Positions 47,301-53,836 of a stretch of 64,000 nt of DNA are shown in pieces. Position 1 is the stretch's first letter; each line of letters starts with the position of its first letter. The position numbers were made by a program, and so were the translations under genes. The notes under the pieces were generated by a model. The model had not been told where the DNA came from. It saw only the letters and a list, made by a program, of their open reading frames with translations, and searched no databases. The stretch is from Vandiemenella viatica (taxonomy: Eukaryota; Arthropoda; Insecta; Orthoptera; Morabidae): the NCBI GenBank assembly GCA_031002005.1, contig CM061920.1:50694610-50758609 (forward strand), in the 5' to 3' direction.

Positions 47301-49852
47301 AACCAATATATATTTTCAGCCCTCTAAATTTGAACTATCTTCTGATATAAATTTCTTGTTTTTACCTCTTTTAGTTTAAACTTTTATTTTTTTTCCTAAG
47401 TTAAAAATGGTACTTAAGCTTTGCCTAATTGCTTGATTTTATATTCAAAATATGTTAGAACGTGCTAACTATAACTGTCGATAAAAGATGATCTGAAACT
47501 TTACGTGTTCATTAGTTATTTAAACTTTTAGGTTTTAGACCTCACTGACCACTTACAATCATAAACAAATCAAATTATCTCTCAAACAAAATTTTTCCAG
47601 GTATGATAAATTCACTTTAAAATGCTTCTTATAGTGTGTTTTAATAGTAGAAAATGAATGCAAGAAAATCCTTTAAAGTTGAAAAACTAGTTGAAATTTC
47701 TGTCTTCTGCACAAACAAATGAAATTGAACTATGAAGTATGTAACTACTGGGAATAGCTAGTAGGAATACTTTTGGTCAGTTTATAGATATGTTAAACAC
47801 TTCTGATGGGTATTAGAGGATTCTGAAAACCAATGGTCAAAATTGAGGAGGTATCGTTATAAAAAGGCACAGTTTTCGACATTTGAAGAGATATTTGAGT
47901 GAACATTTTAGCAAATGGAAGGGTGCCACAAATACAGTGGAGTCAAAGTGCGAAGAGTTCAATTAGATAGTAAAAAAGGGTGAAGAAATATTTATTCCAA
48001 AACAGAAAATAAAGAGAGATATGGAACCTACATACTATAATAGGGAGGTGAGGTGGTAAAATTGTGGCAGAGTTAAGAGACAGCCACGCAGTAGGGAATA
48101 CTTGAAACTACTAACCAAGGAATTAATAATAGCAAATAATGTGGCTAAAGATGGGTGTATGAAGAATATTATTGGTGTAGGGGGACCACTGATGGATGCA
48201 TTTAGAAATTTCTATTGCAATGTTCAAAAACTGAGGGGAAGAGAGGGTGTTTATACAGTTATGGATAAGGGTGGAGAAGAAGTTACTGAGGATTTGGAAA
48301 ATGCAGGGATTTTAAGTTACTCATTTAGTGATACCATTAGGGACAATGATTCAGGAATGGGAGCTTGTAAATTGGAGAACTAGCTTGTCCATACAATTAG
48401 AAATGAGCAGACTGAAAATTTTTAAATTGATCCTGAGGATATCAAGATAGAACTAAGAATGCTAAAAAGCATAAAGGGGCTGACACAGATAATTTTACTA
48501 CAGATGTGAAATTTTAACATATCTTGGAACACTATCTAATGTGAGTCTGGATATTTACTGCTTACCGAAGGATTGGAATAGTAGTCTGAAGGGTGACAAA
48601 TGAGGTTGAAATCTACTGGCCAATCATTTTGACATCATTGATAGTTAAATTAATGGAGAGAAAAGTCTGTGAGGAGTGTAAGTGGTTTTCAAATAGACAG
48701 CATGACAATAGGCAAGAATGTTAATACAATTCTCAGTTGGTGGACTATGTGCAAGATATTTCAGATGAAGTGGACAAGGGAGGCCAAGTTGATAGTATAG
48801 CACTATGTCTTTCAAAGGCTTATGACAGAGCGAGCCATAAAATGGTGTGAAATTCAGTAAAAATTATTGGAGTTGAAGATAAGGTGATTTTCTGTGTAGA
48901 AAATTCTTAAAAGGTAGGAAACACAATGTCAGGGTAGAAATGCAGTATCAATAGAGGTGGAAGTTAAAGGTAGTAGTGTATTGGGAACATTGCTATTCAT
49001 TATTCTAATGAATGATGGTTTACAATTAGGCGTTAGGTTGTTTGCAGACGATTTAACGTTGATTAGGATAAAAATGATAGAAGACCATGAACAGCTGCAG
49101 GATTATCTGGAGATTCTGCGTTGGTCGAAATGGTATGAAGATAAATGCAAAGATGAGTAAGCTAATTAGGTACAGAGATAAAAACTAAAGATTGATAGTG
49201 ATTATAGGGTGGGGAAAGAATTGCTTGTTGAAGACCTGAAATGTAAATACCTTTGAATAACATTTGATTCTTGCTCTGGGCTGAGTGACAGAATTTGACT
49301 ATACATAACTCTGATTTTAAGTATATATCTAAGGTGACAATCAGCTAAGTGGTTTTGAAGTTATGGTAAGGTAAGTAAAAACTATTGATGTTTGTAACAG
49401 ATTATGATTTCTGGTTCTACTGTAATGTGATCACACAATCCTCAGGATACAAGTCAGATCTTATGGTTTTAAAATGTGAAAACATCACCAAAATCTGTTC
49501 AGTATTTCATGCATGATGCCAAAACAAAACAGATACAGCCTCATTACAGATTAGTGCAATGATATAATTGTGCAAATTATGAATAAAACTTTTGTTCAGT
49601 GGAAAATATATGTTAATACACTGATACTACCTGAATTTATGGAGTATTTGTTACAGGGCTTTTGGCATTGTAATCATCGAGGATAATGACAAGGCGTGGT
49701 TTCCAGCAGAAGAGCTGCGAGAGTTCCACGGCATCATGCCTCATCAACCCAGTGCCGCAGAGAAAGTTCTATTCTGTATACACGAGGATGGCAGTGAGGG
49801 TCTCTGTTGTCCCACTCGGGCCGCCTCCTATGACAGTGATGAAGAACCGTAA
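4406..49852 (+). CDS. Sodium-dependent SLC6 transporter, SLC6A15/A17-like neutral amino-acid type (12 coding exons)
   Basis: A plasma-membrane Na+-coupled symporter of the neurotransmitter/amino-acid (SLC6) family. Joined exons: 4406-4576, 7096-7270, 15317-15540, 19409-19492, 22156-22317, 25202-25312, 27331-27532, 30640-30764, 31954-32155, 32237-32396, 36758-37021, 49657-49852; 691 residues. Twelve membrane segments fit the LeuT fold. TM1 has [14 protein letters not shown] (N102 and R105 match the sodium-site Asn and gate Arg), TM2 has Glu137 and the GQR motif (141-143), TM3 has the substrate-site Tyr177, TM7 has N361/S365, and TM8 has the Asp457-Ser458 sodium-2 pair. EL2 has a Cys201-Cys217 pair and an NGS sequon at N208; EL4 has NDT at N400. 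The closest family by eye is SLC6A15/A17/A18 (insect NTT73-type), which transports branched-chain and other neutral amino acids. Substrate is inferred. Length is near the ~730 residues of vertebrate relatives. Confidence 0.95.
4577..7095. other. Intron 1 (2519 bp)
   Basis: AT-rich from 4600 to 5250. 6250-6860 is more balanced and contains inverted CCAAT-like sequences and TATAAATA at 6805, but no coding exon could be supported. No transposon ends were recognised. It ends TTGACAG at 7095. Confidence 0.75.
7096..7270 (+). CDS. SLC6 transporter exon 2 (residues 58-116, TM1)
   Basis: Starts with a Val codon directly after GACAG. It encodes an acidic juxtamembrane stretch ([11 protein letters not shown]) and then TM1 with the family signature [11 protein letters not shown] and the QKNGGG loop. 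The last G is the first base of a split Gly codon (phase 1), completed by exon 3. The donor is GGAG|GTCAGC. Confidence 0.95.
8095..8590 (+). repeat. Dispersed repeat, also present near 55976-56170
   Basis: The segment around 8368-8560 (ACAAGCTGGCATTCGATTTC, then AAATTACCAAGGGGAAGT) aligns by eye with 55976-56170 (ACAAGCCAACACTCAATTTC, AAATTACCAAGGGAAGTA). This shows two old copies of one family in the same orientation. The family is unknown, possibly a LINE 3' region. The left boundary is approximate. Confidence 0.5.
8917..8972 (+). repeat. Poly(A) tract, 56 nt
   Basis: Uninterrupted A homopolymer following AATAGCCG. It could be the tail of a retroposed sequence upstream (about 8590-8916), whose identity I do not recognise. 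Confidence 0.9.
11018..13950 (-). mobile_element. Non-LTR retrotransposon (EN-RT LINE), near full length, decayed
   Basis: A minus-strand copy of the family also found on the plus strand at 41285-44515; the conceptual proteins and 5' ends match. Fragments in order of the element: endonuclease (13443-13144, [20 protein letters not shown], with the usual GDWN now GHWN), linker (12504-12313, [14 protein letters not shown]), reverse transcriptase fingers (12309-11922, including [17 protein letters not shown]) and the C-terminal tail (11239-11030, [14 protein letters not shown]). Many stops and frameshifts show it cannot make a protein. The clade is RTE-like by its endonuclease/RT style, but I am not certain. 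Confidence 0.85.
14820..15040 (+). mobile_element. tRNA-derived SINE copy
   Basis: Contains a pol III B-box-like GGTTCGAATCC (14843-14853), then the body seen in other copies here: TCCAGATTTGGGTTTTCC, AAATCACTCCAGGTGAATAC, and a TCTAATGACCTCGTCG stretch before an A-rich end. It lies in intron 2, just upstream of exon 3. Confidence 0.7.
15105..15236 (+). mobile_element. Truncated SINE copy (same family)
   Basis: Repeats the 3' half of the SINE at 14820: AAATCACTCCAGGCAAATGC, ATGCTTCCTTC, TCTAAATGACCTCGC and an A-rich end. The tRNA-like head is missing. It sits 80 bp before exon 3. Confidence 0.65.
15317..15540 (+). CDS. SLC6 transporter exon 3 (residues 116-190, TM2-TM3)
   Basis: Completes Gly116, then encodes TM2 ([20 protein letters not shown]), the [12 protein letters not shown] loop and TM3, ending [15 protein letters not shown]. 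The donor CAG|GTAAGC at 15541 is phase 0. Its last 51 nt are the source of the tandem array that follows. Only this first donor keeps the frame: using the next one runs into TAA at 15601-15603. Confidence 0.95.
15541..16794 (+). repeat. Minisatellite built from an exon 3'-end plus its splice donor (21 units)
   Basis: Twenty-one head-to-tail units follow the exon 3 donor: two of 59 bp (15541, 15600), fifteen of 60 bp (15659-16558) and four of 59 bp (16559-16794). Each unit is a donor hexamer plus spacer, then a copy of the TM3-coding end of exon 3 (from GCGCTCTACTAC to TTCGCCCAG). The 60-bp form has one extra A (CAACAACC instead of CAACACC). Donors are GTAAGC in all upstream units, GTAACC at 16499, and GTATGG in the last four and in the unique intron after 16794. 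Variant units alternate GTAAGCACGCGCTCT and GTAAGCAAGCGCACT. Units differ by very few bases, so the expansion is recent or homogenised. Confidence 0.98.
17030..17625 (+). mobile_element. RTE-like LINE 3' fragment
   Basis: Frameshifted C-terminal reverse-transcriptase tail: [14 protein letters not shown], then [12 protein letters not shown] (typical LTYGCETW), then [20 protein letters not shown]. It ends in a short GATGATGATGAT run at about 17600-17615, the kind of 3' tail known from RTE-type LINEs. 5' truncated, as is usual for LINE copies. Confidence 0.75.
17711..18041. mobile_element. hAT-like MITE, GC-rich interior
   Basis: A 331-bp element whose right end, GACCTAGCTACGCCACTG, is the partial inverse of the left end (CTATGGGGCTAGG). 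It is flanked by a 7-of-8 direct repeat, TGTAAACA (17703-17710) and TGTAAACT (18042-18049), the target size of hAT transposons. The interior has several GGGGGCCCC blocks in both orientations. No coding capacity. Confidence 0.65.
19409..19492 (+). CDS. SLC6 transporter exon 4 (residues 191-218, EL2)
   Basis: Encodes [15 protein letters not shown] and the rest of extracellular loop 2, with Cys201, Cys217 and the glycosylation sequon NGS. Both ends are phase 0. The donor is GTA|GTAAGT. Confidence 0.93.
19493..22155. other. Intron 4 (2663 bp)
   Basis: AT-rich. A decayed LINE piece lies at 20720-20900. 19500-20700 and 21300-22130 hold nothing I can identify. It ends TTGTCCCCACAG. Confidence 0.75.
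20720..20900 (+). mobile_element. LINE reverse-transcriptase relic
   Basis: Degenerate copy of a thumb-region motif. Conceptual translation resembles [17 protein letters not shown], then [13 protein letters not shown] in shifted frames, as in other LINE relics here (49190-49270). Short and broken. Confidence 0.4.
22156..22317 (+). CDS. SLC6 transporter exon 5 (residues 219-272, TM4)
   Basis: Encodes the end of EL2 ([20 protein letters not shown]) and TM4 ([19 protein letters not shown]), ending KGIASSGK, a strongly conserved SLC6 loop. Phase 0 at both ends. The acceptor is CCCCACAG and the donor AAG|GTACAA. Confidence 0.95.
23395..23590 (-). mobile_element. tRNA-derived SINE, minus strand
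   Basis: The reverse complement shows a tRNA-like head ending in GATCGAATCC (B box), then GGGTTTCACCAAATGCC, AAGGTTCCTTT and TCTAATGAAATCGATG. The order is the same as in the SINE at 26010-26150. Confidence 0.65.
23721..24881. mobile_element. PIF/Harbinger-like non-autonomous element
   Basis: The left end GGCCGGGCGCACATTGA matches the inverse of the right end (TCAATGTGCGCCCCGGG) at most positions. It is flanked by the 3-bp duplication TAA (23718-23720 and 24882-24884), the TWA target type of PIF/Harbinger transposons. The GC-rich ends contain further internal palindromes, for example CAGTTTCTGTGTC near 23762 and its inverse near 23868. The middle is AT-rich, with no transposase frame. Confidence 0.65.
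24179..24229. repeat. (TA)n microsatellite
   Basis: About 25 uninterrupted TA dinucleotides within the AT-rich core of the Harbinger-like element. Confidence 0.95.
25202..25312 (+). CDS. SLC6 transporter exon 6 (residues 273-309, TM5)
   Basis: Encodes [20 protein letters not shown] (TM5) and the loop [17 protein letters not shown]. Phase 0 at both ends. Acceptor TGTTTTGCAG, donor AAG|GTAAGT. Confidence 0.95.
26010..26150 (-). mobile_element. tRNA-derived SINE, minus strand
   Basis: The reverse complement has a tRNA-like head with the B box GGGTCCGAATCCCC, followed by GGTTACTTTGAAAGGCC and AATTCCTTCCCATCC, the common SINE body in this window. Confidence 0.65.
26205..26425 (+). mobile_element. 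RTE-like LINE 3' fragment (second copy)
   Basis: Parallels 17290-17550: AGCAACCGACAT, then TTGAAACGGCAGT, then GAATCCAAGAGATCGTCAAAG. Frames are broken. Confidence 0.55.
26455..26945 (+). mobile_element. LINE 3' end with C-terminal RT coding remnant
   Basis: A 116-codon open frame (26468-26818) contains [20 protein letters not shown] and [12 protein letters not shown], the region after the reverse transcriptase of Jockey/CR1-type LINEs, and ends [11 protein letters not shown]. It continues into a 3' non-coding stretch (about 26819-26945). 5' truncated. Confidence 0.7.
27331..27532 (+). CDS. SLC6 transporter exon 7 (residues 310-377, TM6-TM7)
   Basis: Encodes [20 protein letters not shown], the unwound TM6 core [16 protein letters not shown] and TM7 ([17 protein letters not shown]). 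N361 and S365 occupy the positions of the chloride-site Asn/Ser of monoamine transporters. It ends on the first base of a split Gly codon (phase 1); donor ATTG|GTGAGG. Confidence 0.95.
28045..29165 (-). mobile_element. LINE 3' relic, same family as 11018-13950
   Basis: Minus-strand frame 28262-28068 reads [20 protein letters not shown], matching the tails at 11239-11030 and 44290-44370. Further RT pieces follow to about 29165. It is split by a SINE insertion at about 28556-28676. Heavily mutated. Confidence 0.75.
28556..28676 (+). mobile_element. 5'-truncated SINE with 53-nt A tail, nested in a LINE relic
   Basis: CTTCAGGCTAAAGCCAGGAT, then CTTCCTTCAAAAGGCCATGG, then an A homopolymer at 28624-28676. 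The LINE sequence resumes on both sides, so this is a younger nested insertion. Plus orientation, opposite to its host. Confidence 0.65.
30640..30764 (+). CDS. SLC6 transporter exon 8 (residues 377-418, EL4)
   Basis: Completes Gly377 and encodes [17 protein letters not shown] and the large extracellular loop 4 with sequon NDT (N400), ending CDLEKELDN. From memory, this loop is shorter than in vertebrate SLC6A15/A17. Phase 0 end; donor AAC|GTGAGT. Confidence 0.93.
30765..31953. other. Intron 8 (1189 bp)
   Basis: AT-rich, with no transposon or RNA gene recognised. It ends TTGGTGTTACAG. Confidence 0.85.
31954..32155 (+). CDS. SLC6 transporter exon 9 (residues 419-486, TM8)
   Basis: Encodes [20 protein letters not shown], then TM8 ([19 protein letters not shown]) with the Asp457-Ser458 pair typical of the sodium-2 site, and [12 protein letters not shown]. 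Ends phase 1; donor ACAG|GTACAT. Confidence 0.95.
32156..32236. other. Intron 9 (81 bp)
   Basis: The only short intron of the gene. GTACAT donor, acceptor ATCGTTGCAG. Reading through gives an immediate stop (TAA at 32161-32163), so it must be removed. Confidence 0.9.
32237..32396 (+). CDS. SLC6 transporter exon 10 (residues 486-538, TM9-TM10)
   Basis: Encodes [20 protein letters not shown] (TM9 and loop), then [20 protein letters not shown] (TM10) and SYVYGLK. Ends with AG of a split Arg codon (phase 2); donor AAAAG|GTAAGA. Confidence 0.95.
34537..34892. mobile_element. hAT-like MITE with homopolymer-rich interior
   Basis: A 356-bp element with ends CAGTGATGGATCCAGG and, inverted, CCTGGATCCACCACTG. 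It is flanked by similar 8-bp sites, TCAAGTAG (34529-34536) and TCCAGTAT (34893-34900), 6 of 8 identical. The interior has runs of G and C and short tandem copies (AATCCGCTCAAGC) at 34770-34850. No coding capacity. Confidence 0.7.
35336..35378 (+). repeat. Poly(A) tract, 43 nt
   Basis: A homopolymer, followed by CACTGGGG and a short second A run. No clear retroposon body precedes it. Confidence 0.9.
35440..35880 (-). pseudogene. Probable Tc1-type transposase N-terminal fragment
   Basis: A 141-codon minus-strand frame (35875-35450) includes [19 protein letters not shown], resembling the second helix-turn-helix region of Tc1-like transposases (RDDR.LVR...RT.S). No DDE core follows and no terminal repeats are seen, so this is a fragment. 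The family assignment is tentative. Confidence 0.4.
36758..37021 (+). CDS. SLC6 transporter exon 11 (residues 539-626, TM11-TM12)
   Basis: Encodes [19 protein letters not shown]11 ([18 protein letters not shown]), an outer loop and TM12 ([17 protein letters not shown]), ending IPVVAVC. Ends with AG of a split Arg codon (phase 2); donor GCAG|GTATGG. If not spliced, translation runs 18 codons past the donor to TAG at 37077-37079. Confidence 0.95.
37262..40330 (-). mobile_element. Jockey/I-type LINE, nearly intact ORF2
   Basis: Minus-strand non-LTR retrotransposon with APE endonuclease and reverse transcriptase in one frame, ending in a TAAA-repeat 3' tail (about 37269-37284). No ORF1/gag was recognised upstream, so the copy is probably 5' truncated near 40330. 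It is the best preserved mobile element in the window and therefore probably a fairly recent insertion into intron 11. Confidence 0.88.
37333..40323 (-). pseudogene. LINE endonuclease-reverse transcriptase, one stop and a dead RT site
   Basis: A single frame of 996 codons. The N-terminal 227 codons are an APE-type endonuclease ([29 protein letters not shown]). It is interrupted by TGA at 39640-39642, whose context (NSQH stop PVLLEVGL) fits a former CGA Arg. The 766 codons after the next Met (39633) contain RT motifs [52 protein letters not shown] and the C-terminal [19 protein letters not shown] cysteine region. The catalytic box reads [10 protein letters not shown] where YADD is expected: AAC at 38362-38364 replaces the first Asp. 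It would be inactive even with stop suppression. Confidence 0.9.
40430..40830 (-). mobile_element. LINE RT relic
   Basis: Minus-strand pieces such as [10 protein letters not shown] and LKSKYIGI resemble the post-catalytic region of Jockey/CR1-like LINEs (compare 49190-49270). Broken and short. Confidence 0.4.
41285..44515 (+). mobile_element. Non-LTR retrotransposon (EN-RT LINE), plus copy
   Basis: A near full-length copy of the family at 11018-13950. Pieces: endonuclease (41893-42192: [29 protein letters not shown]), a coiled linker (42640-42960), RT fingers/palm (42962-43727: [61 protein letters not shown]), the catalytic [17 protein letters not shown] (43651-43983, YADD-type box intact), and the tail (44090-44371: [34 protein letters not shown]). 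A stretch after RQGC is missing (about 43640), and several frameshifts and stops break the frame. It ends in an A-rich tail at 44504-44520. Confidence 0.88.
44530..45110 (-). mobile_element. Jockey/CR1-like LINE RT relic
   Basis: Minus-strand frame 44815-44591 reads [20 protein letters not shown] and [12 protein letters not shown], i.e. PQGSVLGP and a destroyed FADD box. The upstream part continues to about 45110 with stops. Confidence 0.65.
45372..45605 (+). mobile_element. tRNA-derived SINE, full-length-looking
   Basis: The head TGGTAAGTGGTAACGCTCTG resembles a pol III A box and GGTTCAAATCC (45420-45430) a B box. The body continues with TCCAGATTTTG, AAATCACTTCAGGCGAATGC and TCTAATGACAGTTCGC. 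Confidence 0.7.
46397..47028. mobile_element. Palindromic foldback insertion with 13-bp target duplication
   Basis: Arms 46408-46685 and 46704-46981 are reverse complements with only about four mismatches in 278 bp, around an 18-bp spacer (46686-46703). CAGTATCTCTGCT occurs immediately left (46397-46409) and right (47016-47028), a target-site duplication that proves a single insertion. The right side has 34 extra bp (46982-47015) beyond the arm. Each arm contains CTATATAGG and a segment with GAAACGTCGCC preceded by a small stem. The variable-length duplication and inverted terminal copies fit a Penelope-like element reduced to two tail-to-tail LTR-like ends, but no Penelope RT is present. The 66-codon frames in the arms are not supported as proteins. 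Confidence 0.9.
47800..49330 (+). mobile_element. Jockey/CR1-like LINE relic
   Basis: Plus-strand pieces in RT order: a linker region (48102-48383, [16 protein letters not shown] and [19 protein letters not shown]), then [20 protein letters not shown] and [13 protein letters not shown] (48957-49160), then KCKDE and a [21 protein letters not shown] end to about 49270. Many stops. It is an old copy ending about 330 bp before exon 12. Confidence 0.75.
49657..49852 (+). CDS. SLC6 transporter exon 12 (residues 627-691, C-terminus)
   Basis: Completes Arg627 and encodes [20 protein letters not shown], a cytosolic tail with two adjacent Cys and an acidic end SYDSDEEP, then TAA at 49850-49852. Acceptor TTTGTTACAG. 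The FP.EEL.EFHG segment supports SLC6A15/A17 kinship. Confidence 0.93.
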
Positions 49853-50180
49853 AAACTACTCCTTGCTTCTTACAGAAACCATATATTTTGTTCCATTGCT
49901 CCTTCATTCTCCAATATGTTAAGCAATATCTTCTGTACAAAAAGTAACTGAAAATATTTTTGTTTGCATTGTTCTAGTGTTTCTGCAATATCTAGCTAAT
50001 GTGGCATCCGAAATCAGATAGGTCAAGCGTGCCCCAGTTTCTTGTCCTGTCGATATTTATAGTTTTATTTCTTATTTCATTAACTGATGGTATTTTATAA
50101 AAGGCGCTTTACCAGAAAGAAAGCCTTCAGTTAATAGCTATAAATGTGCAAGCTCAATAAATCCCTCTGTAAAGTAACAC
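49853..50180 (+). terminator. Proximal 3' UTR with poly(A) signal
   Basis: AATAAA at 50156-50161, about 300 nt after the stop, followed by a T-rich stretch near 50205-50230. A plausible cleavage site lies near 50180. Later AATAAA motifs, including 59712-59717 with a GT-rich sequence after it, could give longer transcripts. Confidence 0.5.
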
Positions 50181-53100
50181 ATTCTTTCAAAAGATGCAGA
50201 CTTCATCTCTTTTTATTATTATTTCTGTTGACTTTTAATTGACAAAATGTTTCTTGAGATATTTTATGTTTGCTTGCATGAAAGAGTTTTTTTTTTAATT
50301 CTTTCGAACAGTGATGAAAGTGCAGAACAATGTACACATACATAATTTATCAACTTACAAAAACACTTAGCTAAGTGTAATTTACAGGTGTAACAAATAA
50401 CTTAATTAGTAGTTTAAGCCATTATCATGGTTTCCTTGTTTATCTTTTAATAATTACTTTTAAGGACCATAGCACCAGCTAATAAGAAGCTGGTTGTTCT
50501 ATTTGTTTTTCTCTAATGCATTTCTTTTTCTTGCACAACACCATATGCTAATTTATTTATTTGATTTAATCTAGTTATCACATTAACTACTTGTTCCACA
50601 TTAATAATAATGATATTCTTCTCCCTCTTTCAAAGACACTCTTTCACCAATGTTATCTTATCTAACACACTCTAGAAGTCATCTTAATTTTGAAGATAAG
50701 TATTTTCTGAACACAGTATTTGGCTCTTTCTATTTCCTTTCCACTACTGATTCATGGCTCTAATTATCTGCATGTCAATGAGCCTTCCATTTATTAAATG
50801 ACTTATTTACAGTTTTTATATTTTGATCACAAAGACTTGATTACTTATATAAAAATACATACCCTACTTTTTTTCACAATAATGTATTAAGTTGACTTTG
50901 CAAATGTTATAAGATTCCCGTATCATGCAAGTATTTCTTTCCAGCTGCAATAAGACATTACAGTTTTATAAGTACATTAAGCGTATTTACTAGAAAGGTC
51001 AGACAGAAGAGTTGATAGTTGTTTGTTATTTATTCATTTCCCATTTCATCAATTATATTTGATATGTGTTGCATACTGCAATTTTCTTAAAATTGTACTA
51101 GCATGTTAGATGAAGGAAAAACTAACCTTTTTTAAAGGAATTTAAAGTTACCTATCCTAGTAAATTTAATTTTATAATTACCCCAAATATCAGAGTTCTT
51201 TCCATTCTTGACGAATATCTAAAATAATGTTTTACATAATAATGAATTCAATAATCTGGGGGAAGAAAACTTTCTTTTATTTTTGTCAAGAATTGTGGCT
51301 TTCTGGAAGGGATGAGCAATGCTCATTAATTCAGTAATAACTTAAAGCACTTACACTTCTCTTATGCCCAGAGCTTATGCTATGCACAAGATCTAACTGG
51401 CTGGTTGTGAAAGAAAACTGCAAGAATCTAGTAGACAAGAATAGTATTAACATATCCAGATATATCATTACTCATTGTGGCCTAATCACTCATTACATAA
51501 TATCTACAGCATATCAAAAACTGATTCCTGAACCATTTTAAAATACTTAAAACAATACATTTTTTGACCTACAACCATTTCTCTTAAGTACTTGTATTTT
51601 TATCATGTTTCAGTGTTCCTGGATCATACAAGATCCTATTATTTTTGTAATACATATCTTCCAATGGAATTTAGATATTGTTAAGGCCATTCATATGGGT
51701 GGCAAAGACGATTTTTACTTGAGAGAGAAGTCAGGGAAAACATATTATTTTACACAAACTGAAAAGTATATAGGTTCAAATTGATTAACTAAAAAAGACA
51801 ATAAGGTATAACTAATGAGACAGTGGTGAAGCCTTAAGTTACATTTTCAGTCCATCTACCAGAACTGAAGAAAGAGTGTAATAACAATTTGGCATATTTC
51901 TTTACAAATTTAGGCTTAGTGTCTCACATATTTCAATCTAGAGGCTAGAAAATCCTCTCAGACAGCAAATACCAGTATTTCATATCAGAATTATAGAAAA
52001 AATACATATGCTAAGCAAATTAGCCCCTTGATTTCCCGTCGTAATCAAGATGTACCTTATTTTTTATGTCTTGATTTATTTTTTTATTTTAAGTCTTAAA
52101 CATATGAATTATATAACACCAAAAGTATCGTAAGAGTATTTTAAGAAAATCAAGTAAAAGTGTGGTGTCATTAGAACCACATATGGGTGGAAAACATATC
52201 TGGAAAATGCAGCATTTTATTTTAGGCATCTCAAGGATAGCAGATACTGTCTGTCGTCTTCCAATTCATTGGTGTCTTAACAGAAAAAAAAAAAAATCTT
52301 TCCATTCTCTTAGCTTTGAGTGGTGAAAGCAGATTTGATATTCTTTCTTCCCTTTGTCAGAGTATTAATCATTAACTGGCAATAAAAGAAAAGAACAAAA
52401 CTGCTACTCATAATACTTATTAGTGATGTGTTTCTTTAGCTGACAGAATTAAAAAAATTAATGATATGTTACTGATTATTCCTTGCAAATACCATTTTAT
52501 ATGAAAGGTTATTCTTTAAATTTATAGCTTTTCTAATATATTATGTAATTATTTTGCAAATTAAAGAATGTCGAAATCTGTGATAGCAAATCTTGTCACA
52601 TAGAATGAAAGAAAAATCTGATTATAGTTAAGTATTATTTAAGGTGATTTATTAACAGGCCATGGAATTATAATTAATTTGTATTTATCTTAAATCCCAG
52701 TGCAAAATAAGTGCAAATGTAGTAATAGCTGTAAATATAAAAAATGAAGTGATACACATTCTAGCAATATACTGTAATATGGATATTGATGTTAATTAAG
52801 TAAGACAACTTCTAAATTAAATAGAAAAATGCATAATTGTGGCCATGATGTCTTCAAAACTGTGGCTGCAATTGGTCTTTTGTGAAAAAAGATGTAGATT
52901 GTTCTGTGGAATCGGCCGATTAGTAACATTGTGTTGGTAGATAGTTGTATAAAATATAAGTAACTGTGATTATCTCAGATAACTGGAGAGTAATACTCAG
53001 TCATCAAAAGCAAAAAAATGTGTGAGATTTCTATAGGTCTTGTCCAGTAGATGATATTTCCCGCTCTGAGACTGAAAACTAGTTAAGAATTTCTTGCAGA

Positions 53101-53561
53101 AATGTTTTGTTGAAACAATTCTAACAAAGTGATTAAGTAAAAATAAGCACAAACTAAAGTATGGAGTAGATATAAAGTGAATAATTTGAGAACAGTTACA
53201 ATTAAAGATAATGTATTCTTAGGGCATGCTATATAAATTTCTGATTTAAATGAGTGAAATAGCTTGTAGCATAATGAAAATAGGCACCAACAATTGCCAG
53301 ATTTGATTGTTTGGCATTATGTGAATATTTGTGTAGACATCAGGCTGCTACATTACCATAGCATTCATTGTGTGGTTGCTTCAACTCTGGCAAGTGTTGG
53401 TGCGATACAGCACGTCCTTGTTAGCTGTACCTATGTCTGTATTTTGACTTTGTGTGCATATATATAAGTTTGGAAATGTTTGGTAAAAATGTTCAGTTGT
53501 GGTTAAAGATAATTTTTAATTGATTTGTGATTACTATTGCCCACACTTATTTTCATCAAAT
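50181..53561. other. AT-rich 3' flank, nothing recognised
   Basis: Long AT-rich stretch without coding frames, transposon ends or RNA genes that I can support. It may include an extended 3' UTR of the transporter. Confidence 0.6.
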
Positions 53562-53836
53562 CAAGGATGTAGCCAGGGTGGGATAGGTGGGGGCGCTTGC
53601 CCCACCTCGGCTCCCTCCCTCAAGTGGTTGAGCGAAAATATATGAAATAAAAATTCCCACTTTTAGTATAAAAAAAAAATATATATACAAAATCTAGCCA
53701 ATATCCTTGCAGACTTGTGCTTAAACAAGTTAAATGAGTATTTAATTTTTTTTAAGTGGAAGCATTTTCAACAAGTATTTTTTTATTAATTTCCTGTTTT
53801 TACCCCACACTGGAGCTAATCCTGGCTACACCCTTG
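53562..53836. mobile_element. hAT-like MITE (275 bp)
   Basis: The left end CAAGGATGTAGCCAGG and the right end, inverted, CAAGGGTGTAGCCAGG match at 15 of 16 positions. The interior has a CCCCACC/GGTGGGGGC patch like the other MITEs here. The 8-bp flanks match only weakly. Confidence 0.65.

Larger units (their letters stand above)
37022..49656. other. Intron 11 (12635 bp)
   Basis: The largest intron and the main landing zone: LINE (-) 37262-40330, RT relic (-) 40430-40830, LINE (+) 41285-44515, RT relic (-) 44530-45110, SINE 45372-45605, palindrome 46408-46981 and LINE relic (+) 47800-49330. 40830-41280, 45610-46390 and 47030-47800 have nothing recognised. It ends TTTGTTACAG. Confidence 0.85.
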
